64,000 nucleotides of DNA from assembly GCA_033239525.1 (NCBI GenBank), contig BSYO01000031.1, positions 4,259,692 to 4,323,691 of the forward strand. The letters run 5' to 3'. Both the position numbers and the translations under genes were made by a program. This DNA is from Nepenthes gracilis. Taxonomy: Eukaryota; Streptophyta; Magnoliopsida; Caryophyllales; Nepenthaceae. The notes beneath the pieces are model-generated. The model had not been told where the DNA came from and made no database searches. It saw only the letters and a program-made list of their open reading frames with translations. Positions 13,301-23,460 of this stretch are shown piece by piece; within the stretch, counting starts at the first letter, position 1; each line of letters begins with the position of its first letter.

Positions 13301-15129
13301 AGAACAGAGAATGAAATTGCAATCACCTCCATTAAAGAAAATAGTCTATTTTTCAAATGGAGGGTGGGAAATTTTTCTACCAAAAAGTATCTCTTTTCAT
13401 CCACCCCATCCAATAGTATTCCCTTTGACCATCCTGCTCCACCCTTTTCGACATTCTACTGAGCATGGAAAATCATGGGTGAAGAAGGAGAGGGTAACTA
13501 ATGAAAGCCTCACATATAGAGATCTCAAGAGTAACCCTATGATTACGTATAAGATCTCCAAGTGCAGAATCTAATACCCTCACTGGAAGGTAAATATCCT
13601 TCTTCAAGCCTAAAACCAAGATCTTGGGGCAAACAAGCCAAAAAGACTTTTGAATAAAGCAGAACTATCCTTTGTTCAACAGTTCCCTGAAAATTTTGAG
13701 TCCCAAGATGATATATTGAAGCATTACAATTTAATTATAAGCCTCCATCTTTATGGTGCTTGCATATTTTCATAGGCTTATCATTAAGCAACTTTGAAGA
13801 TTCAAAAGGTCTATCTTTACAGGGTTATCTGGATGATTGGATTGCTGACTCCTGTAAGGGGCATTTTAGAAGTTTCTACTTTATAAACTAAAGTAGTCAA
13901 ACTTAGCAAGAGAAAAAAAGTAGATATTAATTTTCTCGTGCATTCTGATGTCCATGACAACCAGACAAATTAAATGTAGCTATAAGACTGATTAATTGCT
14001 AACAGTATGAGATCCTATGCAAAGTTCTTATCTTGCAACTAAATTTTCTACCATCTATGTACAAAGACAACATTACCCATTAGAATTAGAGTACAACTGA
14101 TGAAATCCAAATATCCACAATGAGCATAGAAGGCTCATAGACTTATAGGCAAATACTGTCACTCCATTCAAGAGGAAAATGGGCATACCTGAACTGAACA
14201 ATGGGAATCTCCCTCTCCAACTCTAGACAATGGTTAAGATCTCAACGCCCACCTCTCTATCATTTTTCCTTCTAGTTAGAGTGAAAGCAAGTACTACTCA
14301 GAAATATGATACACCAACCCAAGGAAATTTAAGACAATCATTATCTTCTTGTCTTTTCAGAGAAATCAGATCACTCATTATTGGTGTATAGGACACTTTG
14401 CATTTTGATTTCAGAAGAGCAACTAAAATCAGTATGGTTGCAAGCCTACAACGTAGTAATATCACTTGAATGTGACTGAAAGAATGCTGGATGCTTCCAG
14501 TTTTCTGCACATATTTGTGAGCCATCACCTCTTCTCTGTGTCACTACCTTCCACACTTTCTTATACCATGTCACACATCAAGCATTTATAAAAATACTTA
14601 TTTCATTCTCCCCAGGTCAGATACACTTCCAAAACATTTGAAGTGCCCTTCCAAGCCCAATGTATAGAATTATAAAGCCAGTAGTGTGGCTTTGTCCTTG
14701 CAATTTCATAAATGGCGCATCCACTCAAAGCAAGGCAATCCATAAAAGAACATCACACAGGAACCAGATATTGCTCAACATCTTTTATACAGTGAACTGA
14801 ATGAACAATGAGTGATGGATACCGACAACAAGCATATAAAAGAAAATCCATAGGGCACAACTTACATGAATCTCAAATCAGTATATCACCACGATTGCAG
14901 CCCTTAGGAAGGACCCTCTATTAAACTACAAGAATCAAGTAACCTGGCTGCAACCAATTCTATTAATTAGTGCCATTGTTTCCATTGAAGCCCCAAATCC
15001 GTGTGAGCATTCTTACACCATCAACATAAATTAAAAAAGGAGGTAAAGAAAAACACATTACACTCATTGAAATGGCACAAGATACTTCAGATATTCAAAT
15101 CAGTAAGCAGGCCCATCGGTTCAGTATCT
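10341..15129. other. TIM9 intron, middle part, mostly unassigned
   Basis: Apart from the MITE-like element at 10528-10733, no feature is recognised. 10740-11220 is very AT-rich. A sharp homopolymer junction, 10 C then 19 A, lies at 12101-12129. Open frames at 12229-12558 and 12968-13288 (about 105-110 codons) match no family I recognise, contain no clear motif and are probably chance. Confidence 0.35.
10528..10733. mobile_element. MITE-like element with short terminal inverted repeats
   Basis: A 206-bp AT-rich segment. It begins GGGGTTTGTTTGGAT (10528-10542) and ends in the inverse of GGGGTTATTTGGAT (10733-10720), so about 13 of 15 terminal bases pair. No coding capacity. The end sequence resembles hAT- or Harbinger-derived MITEs. 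No clean target-site duplication is seen, so the superfamily is open. Confidence 0.5.
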
Positions 15130-15179
15130 ATTCTAGGACCTGAGAGTAAGGAAAAATGGAAATTATAAAAAGCTCTTCA

Positions 15180-16211
15180 ATTGGACTTCCAATAACCAGG
15201 AAACAGCCTGCTGGAGACAGCAATCTAGTATCCAATGTATTAAGGAGGAAGATGCTGAGGTTAGATTATTTTATATCTCAGATATGGTTAGACAGACAAG
15301 GAACTGCTTTGTTTCCATCAAATATACACAAGGGAATTGGGTGCATGATATAAGTGAAATAGGACAAGAATTTGTACAGCTCTATGATAAACTCTTTTCC
15401 ACTTCCCCTCCTATTTTTCCTGCTGGCCTTGGTATCCAATTCCCCTCTAGCGTTAAAAATGGGGACAACAAAGATCTTTGTGTATTACCATGGAATAAGA
15501 AATCAAATCCACTATGCTCAGTAAGTATCAAAACATATATCCAGGCCTGATGGTTTTCCACCATCCATCTACCTTAATTTTGGACACCATTAGTAAAGAT
15601 GTCACCCACCTTATCCAAAACCTATGTAGATATGGATGCATGCTTAATTAAGTATGGCTCCACTACATTGATCCCCAAGACTAATAACCACAACTTAGTT
15701 ACCCATAGTATACCCATCTCTTTCAGTAAGACTACCTACAAAATTATCTCAAAAATATTAGCCACCAACCCAAAACACCTCACCACTATAATATCCGTCT
15801 TTGTTTTCTCTCTCACAGAAATATGATTGATGACAACAATTTAATCCAATAAGTATCCATTGCATGAGAACAAATAAAGGAAAAGGTTGGATTTTCTGCC
15901 CTTAAGAATGTGATGTTTAAATGTGGTGACCAAAGAAAATGGCCTTTAAAAGTTCTTGAATCCACAGAGTGCTCCTCCAAATGCACACATTTCTACTGCC
16001 TCAATATCCTTGTTCATGGTGACTTACAGGAAATGTGAAAGCTAATGAAGACTAAAGGCAAGGAGATCCTATATCCCCCTTCCTTTTCATTCTTAGAGCA
16101 AAGGTTATATCTAGGGCACTTACAAGGACAATGCTGGATAGGCAACTCAATGGGATCACAATTTTCAAAGGATGTGATGAGATCACGCACCTTATGTATG
16201 CCGGTGACTTA
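15180..16211 (+). pseudogene. LINE reverse transcriptase, N-terminal and core part
   Basis: Reads as L1 RT with blocks in family order (linker, PGPDGF, LIPK, IISK, QGDPISPFLF). In the catalytic FADD box the first Asp is replaced by Gly (GGT GAC at 16203-16208), which would remove metal binding. Open pieces are 15284-15550 and 15599-15826; frameshifts separate them. Inactive. Confidence 0.8.
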
Positions 16212-16437
16212 TGGCCTATTTGGCATAGATTTTGAAACAAATTTTGAGATAGTTCATAAATTAAATCTTCCCAAAAGCTTTCCAAAAAGTTAGTTTATGT
16301 TCTCTATAAGTTTTATGATTTTTGAAAAAGTTTCAGTTCATATGCTTTTCAAATATGTTCTAAGAGTAAATTGGGGGAAAAAAGCAAGAGCTTTTCCTGA
16401 AATTTCCTTTCAAAATAAAAAACAAACACTCATAGGT
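16212..16437. mobile_element. MITE-like insertion in the RT box of the third LINE
   Basis: The LINE reading stops right after the catalytic box at 16211 and resumes at 16438 with the residues expected next. The intervening AT-rich 226 bp has imperfect terminal inversion. CCTATTTGGCATAGATTTTG at the left corresponds to the inverse of a right end that contains CCTATGAGTGTTTG and then TTATTTTGAAA. It has no coding capacity. I could not fix a clean target-site duplication. Coordinates are approximate to a few bases. Confidence 0.55.
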
Positions 16438-17262
16438 ATATTTGCAAGGGCCAATGAAAGCAATGAAGAGGCAATGACCAGGATCTAAGAAATGTTTAAA
16501 TAATGAACAAGTCTAGCAGCTAACAAGGAAAATCTGGTATTCGTTTCAGCCACACCACCTCCACTTCTATGAAGAAGAAATTCAAAGGAATCATTGATTT
16601 GGTTTGAAGGACTTACATAATACTCAGTCTACCAAAGAATGCCTTCTGTTAGGAAGAGATCAAAATGTCAAGCCTTTGTTTATCTGTTGACAAGGTTGGT
16701 ATCAGATCTGTGTTATCCTCACTTTCCAACTTCGGCTATGGCCACAAATAACCTACCCCACCGGCTACCAAACAGAATCGATAGCATGTTTAGGAAATTC
16801 TTTCGACAAAAACGAACAGGGATAGCCTCTACCAAATGTTCCGCAACCCCATTTGCTTGCTAATGAATTGGGTAATTTAGGCGTCAGAAATACCCAACAC
16901 CTGAACAATGCCCTGTCTATTAAGAACAAAATTGGAACTTCCAACCTAACAGATCAGTAAATTAATCATTTGCTTTATTTTTTCTTCTTAGTGCAATATT
17001 TATGATTTCACTAATTTTACAATTTTCTCGCTGAACGAATAAAATTTTCGACACCTGTTATTCAACCATGACATGGAGCTCATGGTTCAAATCACATAAA
17101 TAATTTTCATTACATGCATGATTGAGATTGGATATACCCAACCGTCATAGTGTGATATAATGTACTGCAATTTGACAAAAATGGCTTTCCGTTTTCGGTT
17201 GGAACTAAACACAGATTGTAAGGGCAGGAAAAAGGTAGATAGTTCTGCATGAGAGAGAGAAC

Positions 17263-17357
17263 CTGTCGCGGATCTGGAGCTGGTCGATCATGGATGACAT
17301 TCTCAACTTATCTTCTTCAGGAAGATTGTCGAGGTCACCTAGCATGCTCTTGTCCAT
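17263..17357 (-). CDS. TIM9: TIM9 exon 1: start codon and N-terminal helix
   Basis: Codes for residues 1-31 plus two bases of codon 32, from the ATG at 17357-17355. It reads MDKSMLGDLDNLPEEDKLRM and continues to QLQIRD, the N-terminal helix of plant TIM9 that precedes the first CX3C. The exon ends GACAG, followed by GT at 17262-17261 (donor AG/GTTCTC). Joined with the exon at 4627-4813 it gives 282 nt, i.e. 93 residues and a stop, the length expected for plant TIM9. There is no cleavable presequence, as usual for small Tims, which enter through the MIA40 disulfide relay. This ATG is preferred because it gives the family start and no in-frame upstream Met extends it. Confidence 0.95.
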
Positions 17358-17406
17358 GTCCCCTGTTAAGCTAATTCAGCACCTGTGCTCTTGTCAACAG
17401 TCCCTG

Positions 17407-17460
17407 AAACCCTAGTATGCGGAAGCAGCGTGACGGTGCACGCTCTCCGAATTTTATAAG
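17407..17460 (-). promoter_or_regulatory. TIM9 core promoter and leader: TATA-like box and telo-box
   Basis: On the minus strand TTATAAAA at 17459-17452 lies about 95 bp before the TIM9 ATG. A telo-box-like AAACCCTAG (17407-17415, plus strand) lies between it and the ATG, probably in or near the 5' leader. Telo-boxes are known in promoters and leaders of plant ribosomal and mitochondrial-biogenesis genes. The transcription start is not determined. Confidence 0.55.
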
Positions 17461-17990
17461 GCAAATTAAAATTGGAGTAAATTTGTAATTTTATCAGTTA
17501 TTTATTTATTTTTTCCTGATTTGAAAATTGACTTTTTTTAAAAGATGCTTGGCATCAGAGTACGAATATTTCAGTCATTTTCCTTACAAACTATAATGAA
17601 TTTTAAATAAAAAATTATAATAGAAATTTGATAAAATAATCAATTAAAAATATAAATTATCTATTAATTAAAAATAAATATAAATTATCAATTAAGTATT
17701 AAAAATCCTTTTTTTTGAACCCTTTTGGGTAAAATGTAGTCTTGTACTTATCATTTCTAGATATGTTCATGATATTGATTTTTTTTTATCTAATTTGTGA
17801 ATAAGTGTAATAATAAGTAATATGATAGTTTCTTATTTTTATAACTGAACTAAAAAATACGATAATTAAAATATTTCATTATTAAAAAAATATAAAATAA
17901 AGATATAAGTCATTTGATTTTTGTAATTAATTTTAACAAAAATAATATTTTTATAAAATGACGTGCCCATTACAGCACAAGTTCATAAAA
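17461..17990. other. TIM9 upstream AT-rich region
   Basis: Immediately upstream of the TIM9 TATA-like box. Very AT-rich with no open frame or element termini recognised. It probably includes proximal promoter DNA. Confidence 0.3.
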
Positions 17991-18285
17991 CGGAGCTCAG
18001 GGGCTGCAACGGATCGGGGGGCTGCGGCCTGCGTTTGGAGCCGTCGGATGGAAAAAACCGACTCTGTTTATATAAAAATCATATATTTTTTTAAAAATAT
18101 TTAATATTTTTTTATTTTGATAATTTTTTTGGTATTTGATTTTAAAAAAAACGATTATTATCATTTTTTAAATTTTTCTTATGCTTTTTTTTTTTAAATA
18201 TCGGCCGTTGGATTTCCCATCCAACTGCCAAAATCGCGTCGTACGGGCTGCGATGCCCCTCCCGCATCGCAGCCCCCCCGGATCC
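17991..18285. mobile_element. Fold-back MITE upstream of TIM9
   Basis: GC-rich ends flank an AT-rich core. The left end has GGAGCTCAGGGGCTGC. The right end, read inversely from 18285, has GGATCCGGGGGGGCTGCG. A second inner copy of the GGGGGCTGCG block occurs at about 18016-18026. The flanks share CATAAAA (17984-17990 and 18287-18293), a plausible target-site duplication. The right half holds two hairpins: a perfect 12-bp stem with a 7-base loop (18245-18275) and a 7-bp stem with a 5-base loop (18207-18225). No coding capacity. Confidence 0.6.
18245..18275. repeat. Perfect 12-bp hairpin
   Basis: GGGCTGCGATGC (18245-18256), loop CCCTCCC, then GCATCGCAGCCC (18264-18275). Part of the right subterminal region of the fold-back MITE. 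Confidence 0.85.
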
Positions 18286-18419
18286 CATAAAATGTGCCAG
18301 GCCCATCATAAATATGTAAATACTTAAACAAGAAATCTCTAATTTGAGACTAACTCAAACAGCCATAGATTGAGTTGTAAGCAAGATGTAAAGATCAATT
18401 TCAAGCTCATCAACAAACC

Positions 18420-19260
18420 ATGGAAAACAAGATCAGTATGATGGACACCAGGATGAAAGCATTCATGTCTAAAGTCACACAAATGCTGTTGCAGAAAACA
18501 AGGTACTGTCTGTTTCTCCAAACCATCAAACCGACACTGCCAACCAAATTCCCACTCAGGACATCACAAGCGAACCACAACCAAGTTTTCATTGGCCCAA
18601 ACTAGACTTTCCCACCATTGATGGCTGTGACATAAGATTTTAGATCTCTAAGTACAGAAAATATTTTAGCTTCTACTAAATTTCATTCCATCAAAAAGTT
18701 GAAATAGCTTCAGTCTACCTTGAAGGATGGGCTGCTATTTGGTTGTAATGCTACACATCTACCATGTCCCATAATTCTTGGGAAACTTTCATGGGTGAAA
18801 TTTGTGGAACTGTGTTATGGAGTAATTCAATTCCAACAAAAAACTCATTGGAACACTGTCAATATCAATTTGAAGAACTTAGGGGAATCATGGTCTTTCT
18901 GATGCCTACTTCATCTCTAGCTTTCTAAGTGGTCTCAAAGAAGAATTAAAGAGTTTGGTGAAGCTACTCAACCCCACTTCCCTACCATATGCCTTTCAAT
19001 TAGCTTTCTTGCGAGAATATGCAATTGAAGCTTTAAACTAGAAAACTAAACCAAGTTGTACAGATCCACTTCAAAGCCAACCCATAGCCTAATTTCTTAC
19101 ATCTCCTAAACAAGACACAAATGCCTAAATCAGATACCAACCATCCATCTGCTATGACATTGGAACAGAAAAAAGCATTAGGTCTTCTCTATAAATGCAA
19201 TGACAAGTTTTTACCAGGCCATTGATTTGCCAACAAGTGTTACAATGCCATTTCTACTGA
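18420..19260 (+). pseudogene. Outer Ty3 gag
   Basis: Gag packages element RNA into virus-like particles. One frame starts at MENKISMMDTRMKAF (18420). Further on, allowing frameshifts, come PKLDFPTIDG (about 18599-18628), KYFSFY, a HQKVEIASVYLEG segment (about 18690-18726) and SHNSWETFM. This is the block order of plant Ty3 gag. The CCHC knuckle region near 19200-19260 is decayed, with only scattered Cys and His left. Several stops. Confidence 0.7.
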
Positions 19261-19389
19261 ATAAGAAGAGATGGAAGCAGAGGAAAATGAGGAGCAACCT
19301 CTGGACAGTGAAGAAATCTCTAAAATATCCATCGATTCTCTGCCTGTCTGGCCTTTAAAGAATACAGTCAAACAGGATCAAGCTGCAAT

Positions 19390-19855
19390 CAGAATATCTT
19401 CATTCTCATTGATAATGGCAGCACACATAGTTTCTTAGATCCCAAGATTGAATCTGTTACAAAAGCTCAAATGGTACAATTTTACCGGTTCACTTGGAAT
19501 ATGCAAGGATATCAATTCCAAGTTGACTTCAAAATACTATAATTGGATCTTTATGATTTGGTTTGTGGTATGAATTGGTTAAGCCAATACAGCCCCATCT
19601 TGTTTGATTTCTCTAAATTATCCATTTCTTTTAACCATAATTGCATACTAATCGAGTTTCATAGGACCACTGAGAATACTTCCTTGGCATGTATTTCTAG
19701 AAAGAAACTTCACAAGTGGATTCAATCAGGAAATTGTTTTTTAACACGGATATTCACCATCAATGATAACATCAATCGGGTATCTTTCCATCCTTCCATT
19801 AAACACATTTTGGTTTCATTTAGGGATGTCTTTAGCATTCCAAACCAATAACCAC
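19390..19855 (+). pseudogene. Outer Ty3 aspartic protease
   Basis: Retropepsin-like domain. The active-site block reads LIDNGSTHSFLD (19405-19440, catalytic Asp at 19411-19413), Asn replacing the usual Ser or Thr after Asp. The second half, DLVCGMNWLSQYSPI, lies in the open piece 19543-19851. The protease would cut the gag-pol polyprotein. A frameshift or stop separates the two halves. Confidence 0.75.
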
Positions 19856-20034
19856 CATCATGATCTTATAACCACTATATATTATTAGTTCCATCATCAC
19901 AATCGGTTAACCTAAGACTTTACAGATTTAACCACATATAAAATGATGAAATTGAAAATCAACTCAAAGAAATGCTTAGCACAGCCATAATACAACCAAA
20001 TAACAACTCCTTTTCATCACTTATGCTCCTAGTT

Positions 20035-20509
20035 AAGTAAAAAAAGATGGCATTTGGTGTTTTTGCATTGACTATAGGCAATTGAGTAGTTTAACCATCA
20101 AAAATAAGTTCTCTATTCCAATCAAAAAAGACGTCTTTAGTGAATTAGATAAAACTTCTTTTCCCCAAACTTGATTTGAAATCGGGTTATCACCAAATTA
20201 GGATATACCCATCAAATAAACTTAAGATAGCCTTCAAAACCTATTAAGGTCTTTATGAATTTCTAGTCATAATATTTGGTCTCACAAATGTATTTTCCAC
20301 ATTTAAATTACTCATGAATTCCACTTTCCAAGATCACCTTTGAAAATTTATTTTAGTTTTCTTTAATGACATAATAATTTACTGCCTAAATTTTGATCTT
20401 CATTTGCTACATTTATCTCAAGTTTTGTCAATATTAAGACAACACAAACTTTTTGCCAAAATGTCCAAATGTTCCTCTGGACAACAAGTGGACTATTTGG
20501 GTTATATTG
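20035..20509 (+). pseudogene. Outer Ty3 reverse transcriptase, 5' part
   Basis: Recognised by a KKDGIWCFCIDYRQL-like start (about 20038-20085), NKFSIP (about 20104), a decayed FSELD block, and the catalytic box, where the usual DD has become Asn-Asp (AAT GAC, 20365-20370). The open piece 20404-20592 ends QQVDYLGYIV at 20509 and then runs straight into copia LTR sequence. The remainder of the domain is at 37223. Confidence 0.8.
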
Positions 20510-21584
20510 TGAAAAAGACTAGGGAATCCCTAATCTTAACTAGTTTCGACCCTTTTTTAAATCGCGGAATAAAAATATACATAAATATATAATACATGTA
20601 AAATATATTCAGATCTAGATATATTTAATAAAGATATAAATAGTAAGTATAATAAATAAAAATAGCAAAGACAAGATTTTTAGTGATCAAGAAAAATCTC
20701 GATAACCACGGTTATTGAGTAAAACTTTCTAAGTTTCTACCAATGAAAAAGAACGTATTAAGAAAGTCGATTTACAAACCAGTTAGTACAAACACACTAA
20801 TTTAACCGACTTATTCCCAATTTGTGATTTCTATCAAGGAACTCATTGGACTTGTTTTCGACAACGGAATAGGATACCTTCTGATTTTCTTATCAATCTT
20901 GCTCTACCAGCCGTAGAATTTCTCACTCCACTGGATCCCAATTTTTACGCTACCCACATTTCTTACAAAAGTCAACAGGTAGAAAAAGATATATATGACA
21001 AAGTAGATGTAGTGAGAAAACTTTAGAAATAATACTCAAAGATCGAGAAAGAGGTTTTTCCAAAGGGAGCCTTTTACAAGCTTTAAAGAGAAAATCTTTA
21101 GAGGAGCCGCCGTGAGCAATATAATCACAAAAAGTCCCTTTATAAGATGGAAAAAGTGGGTATATATAGAAAGTGTCTGAAATTAGGTCAAAAAATACAG
21201 CAATTAAGAAATACGTTCCCCAACACTCAAGCGCTACATAGGCGTTCATCAGAGACGTGCTTAGCCTGCATTGGGTCTACGCCCCAGCACTCAGGCGTCG
21301 ATTGGGCGCTCATTAGGCACGCGTAATCTGGAAAGAACTCTTGTGCATGCCTCGAGCATGCCTCAGACACGAGGGCAATCTAAAAAGGGCACTTGACACG
21401 GCTCGGGCACATCTTGAATATAGTCATACTAGAAAAGGCGCTCATACGTGGATCAGGCCCGTAATAGGTATGGATATTGGGTGTTACGCATTTGCAAATA
21501 TCGGATGTGAATCTGATGCAAATCTTGATGACACTGGATAATATACCAATGATCATTCAGACTTAATCACAAAATATGTCAACA
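20510..21584 (-). repeat. Copia 3' LTR (left copy)
   Basis: About 80-85 % identical by eye to 36145-37222. On the minus strand it begins TGTTGACATATTTTGTG and ends CTTTTTCA. TATA box CTATATATA near 21168-21161. A CG-rich block with CTCGAG and GCGCT motifs at about 21205-21450 lies upstream of the TATA box. A start 16 bp further right (TGTTAAGTATAG, to 21600) is possible, because a purine tract (AAGGGAAGAT) abuts that position. Confidence 0.85.
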
Positions 21585-21936
21585 CATACTATACTTAACA
21601 ATCTTCCCTTGGCAATTCTATAACAAAACCTCTCAATAACGATAAAAATAAAGACACATAAATCACGGGTTTAGACACTACTGAGATAGAACCCGTATAT
21701 AAAAAGGTTTACTCCTAACAGTACAGTTGACAAAGTAAACTCAAATGGAAGAAGATATGGGAGTTTGTTGTTCATATTCAGGCATAGTTAGTATAGAAAT
21801 ATATAGAAGTGAAGCAAGCTAAGTATATAAAAGAAAAGCATAAAATTAAAGCAACAATGAACATACAGGCAAAAATATATATTGTAGAAGAAAAGTATCA
21901 GATATGTCAAGTGAACAAAAGAAAATATATCAAGGT

Positions 21937-22018
21937 CCTCCCCCTAAGATATAATCAACCTCCCCCTAAATGATAACCTCCCACACTCCCCCTCGCTATG
22001 TACTCCCCCTTTTTTTTA
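21937..22018 (-). promoter_or_regulatory. Multi-PPT region of the copia element
   Basis: On the minus strand four AGGGGGAG tracts (22010-22002, 21993-21985, 21967-21959, 21945-21937) plus a GGGAGG occur within 80 bp upstream of the 3' LTR. A purine tract AAGGGAAGAT at 21610-21601 lies next to the LTR. Multiple GGGGGAG polypurine tracts are a known trait of Sireviruses. The G runs could also fold as a G-quadruplex. Confidence 0.7.
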
Positions 22019-22249
22019 TCACAAATGACCAAATGAAGGGTGTCACGTAGAATCAGAATGACCACGTACACGTGGAGATGACAATTCGGCAGATAGACAA
22101 ACAACTGCTCCCCTATGTAAGTCTCCTAGGTAGTAAGCCGCAAGTCAAGGTGCCAAAAGCCCTCGAAAACATGAGACTCTAGCTACTCCTGAGAAGTAGA
22201 TAGCCGTGTGAGTTGATCAAAAAGACGAGAGAGCTGCCCCATAATCAGC

Positions 22250-23157
22250 GATGAGGAAAAGGTAGAGGACAATGGAGGATGGGATGGGCTAGCATCGGTT
22301 GAAAATGAGGGGTCCTCCCGAAGAGGATCATCCAAAGGTTATCATGAGTTGGAGGGAGATGATGAGTGTGGGTTTCGCTTTGTTCAGAAGTGGTGCAAGT
22401 AATGGGCATACCAAGCCACACACGAGGAAGATTCGAGAACTGGATGCCTAAACCCATAATTAGGAGTTGGATGAGACAATTATGAAAAAGATTGTCATCC
22501 TTCTTGGAGACAAAAATAGACATTAAGTGGGAACATAGGTGAGATGAAAGATCAATTAGTCGCCCACTAAGAAGGGGATAGAGAAATAATGTCTTGTTAG
22601 GAGGAATAGAGATAAAGTGTGTGACCATAAAATATTAGTCAATATAATCTGTCACACTACCATCCTCTGAGGGATAATGTGTTTGGTTTTAAATGATTTA
22701 CCATGCCACGTCATGGGAAAGCCATAGAGAAACAACGCTACCTCATCAAAATGTGGCATGCTACAACAACTGTATGGGTAATCGGAATTAGGAACACATG
22801 GAATAGCCAAAGTTCGGAAGGGCACGTTTGGGGTAATCCGAAGGGCACTCCCCCTCAAGTAGGTAGAGAAGGAGTTTGACGCATGGTCGAGATCATGTAT
22901 ATTCGTATAAACTCTTGAATCAAGAGTGCATCAGGAAGAATTAGGTTAGATAGAACCGGTTCCCAATGCCGGTCACTACAAAGGGAGGTAATGGAGGGAC
23001 CCAAGGTTGCCATGTGAACTTCCCGTTCAAGGGTAAGTTGCCTATGGGACATGTGTTTTTGAAATAGGTCATCAGCAGAGGAAGTAACAAAGCAAGTGGG
23101 CATCGAGGGCCTGCTAGCTCGGGAACACTTTCTAGCAGCCTTTTTGGAGAAGGACAT
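22250..23157 (-). pseudogene. Extra copia ORF: putative plant transposon protein
   Basis: Minus-strand coding remnant downstream of the gap and before the 3' LTR. The best start is the Met at 23157 (MSFSKKAARKCSRAS). It continues with LFQKHMSHRQLTLEREVH, a DRHWEPVLSN block, ITPNVPFRTLAIPCVPNSDY and then MTWHGKSFKTKH, and ends around FHNCLIQLLIMGLG (22505-22464). I recognise this block order from retroelement-borne proteins annotated as putative plant transposon protein (PF20167-like). Function unknown. Three frames are needed, so it is broken. In the element it occupies the place of the extra (env-like) ORF of Sireviruses. Confidence 0.65.
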
Positions 23158-23249
23158 CTGAAGAGAAGACATTTGTACAAAAAAGCGGAGAGAGAGATGG
23201 GGAGGCACACCCAACGGAGGCAAGGTTGACAAATAAGGAAACCACAAAA

Positions 23250-23460
23250 CCCCATCACCACGGGTCAAGAGAGGAAAAAAACCAAGACAAATCTACACAC
23301 GAGAGGTGTAGATTGGATAGCAGGGAAACCAAAATGTGTATGGGTTTCACACGGAAAACCCAAAGCTCACAAACCCCTCATCACCATAGGTCAAGAGAGG
23401 GGCTAAAGCATGACAAATCAATACAAGAGGGGTGTAGATCTAGAGGTGAGTAACCCCAAA
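23250..23460. repeat. Tandem duplication of about 128 bp upstream of the extra ORF
   Basis: The segment CATCACCACGGGTCAAGAG with a following GAGGTGTAGAT (from about 23253) is repeated as CATCACCATAGGTCAAGAG with GGGGTGTAGAT (from about 23381). A weaker third copy of the AAATCTACACAA part follows at about 23515. Non-coding. Confidence 0.6.

Larger units (their letters stand above)
15130..16940 (+). mobile_element. L1-type LINE, internal fragment (RT region), split by a MITE
   Basis: A third plus-strand LINE copy in the TIM9 intron. The reading begins in the pre-RT linker (WRQQS, then a WVHDISEIGQEFVQLYDKLF segment at 15315-15400). It continues with the PGPDGF-like block (15539-15558), an LIPK block (about 15670), a YKIISKILAT block (about 15735-15765) and QGDPISPFLFI (about 16060-16090). 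The catalytic box appears as YAGDL (16197-16211). It is then interrupted by about 226 bp and resumes at 16438 with IFARAN, ending in a GNLGVRNTQHLNNALSIKNK block near 16866-16930. Both ends are truncated. Stops and frameshifts are common. Confidence 0.82.
4814..17262 (-). other. TIM9 intron of about 12.4 kb
   Basis: Phase-2 intron from donor GT (17262-17261) to acceptor AG (4815-4814). It contains two degenerate plus-strand (antisense to TIM9) L1 LINEs, at least two MITE-like insertions and many A/T tracts. The mature protein is unaffected if splicing is accurate. Intron length and content are read directly. Whether another non-coding exon lies inside cannot be judged. Confidence 0.9.
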
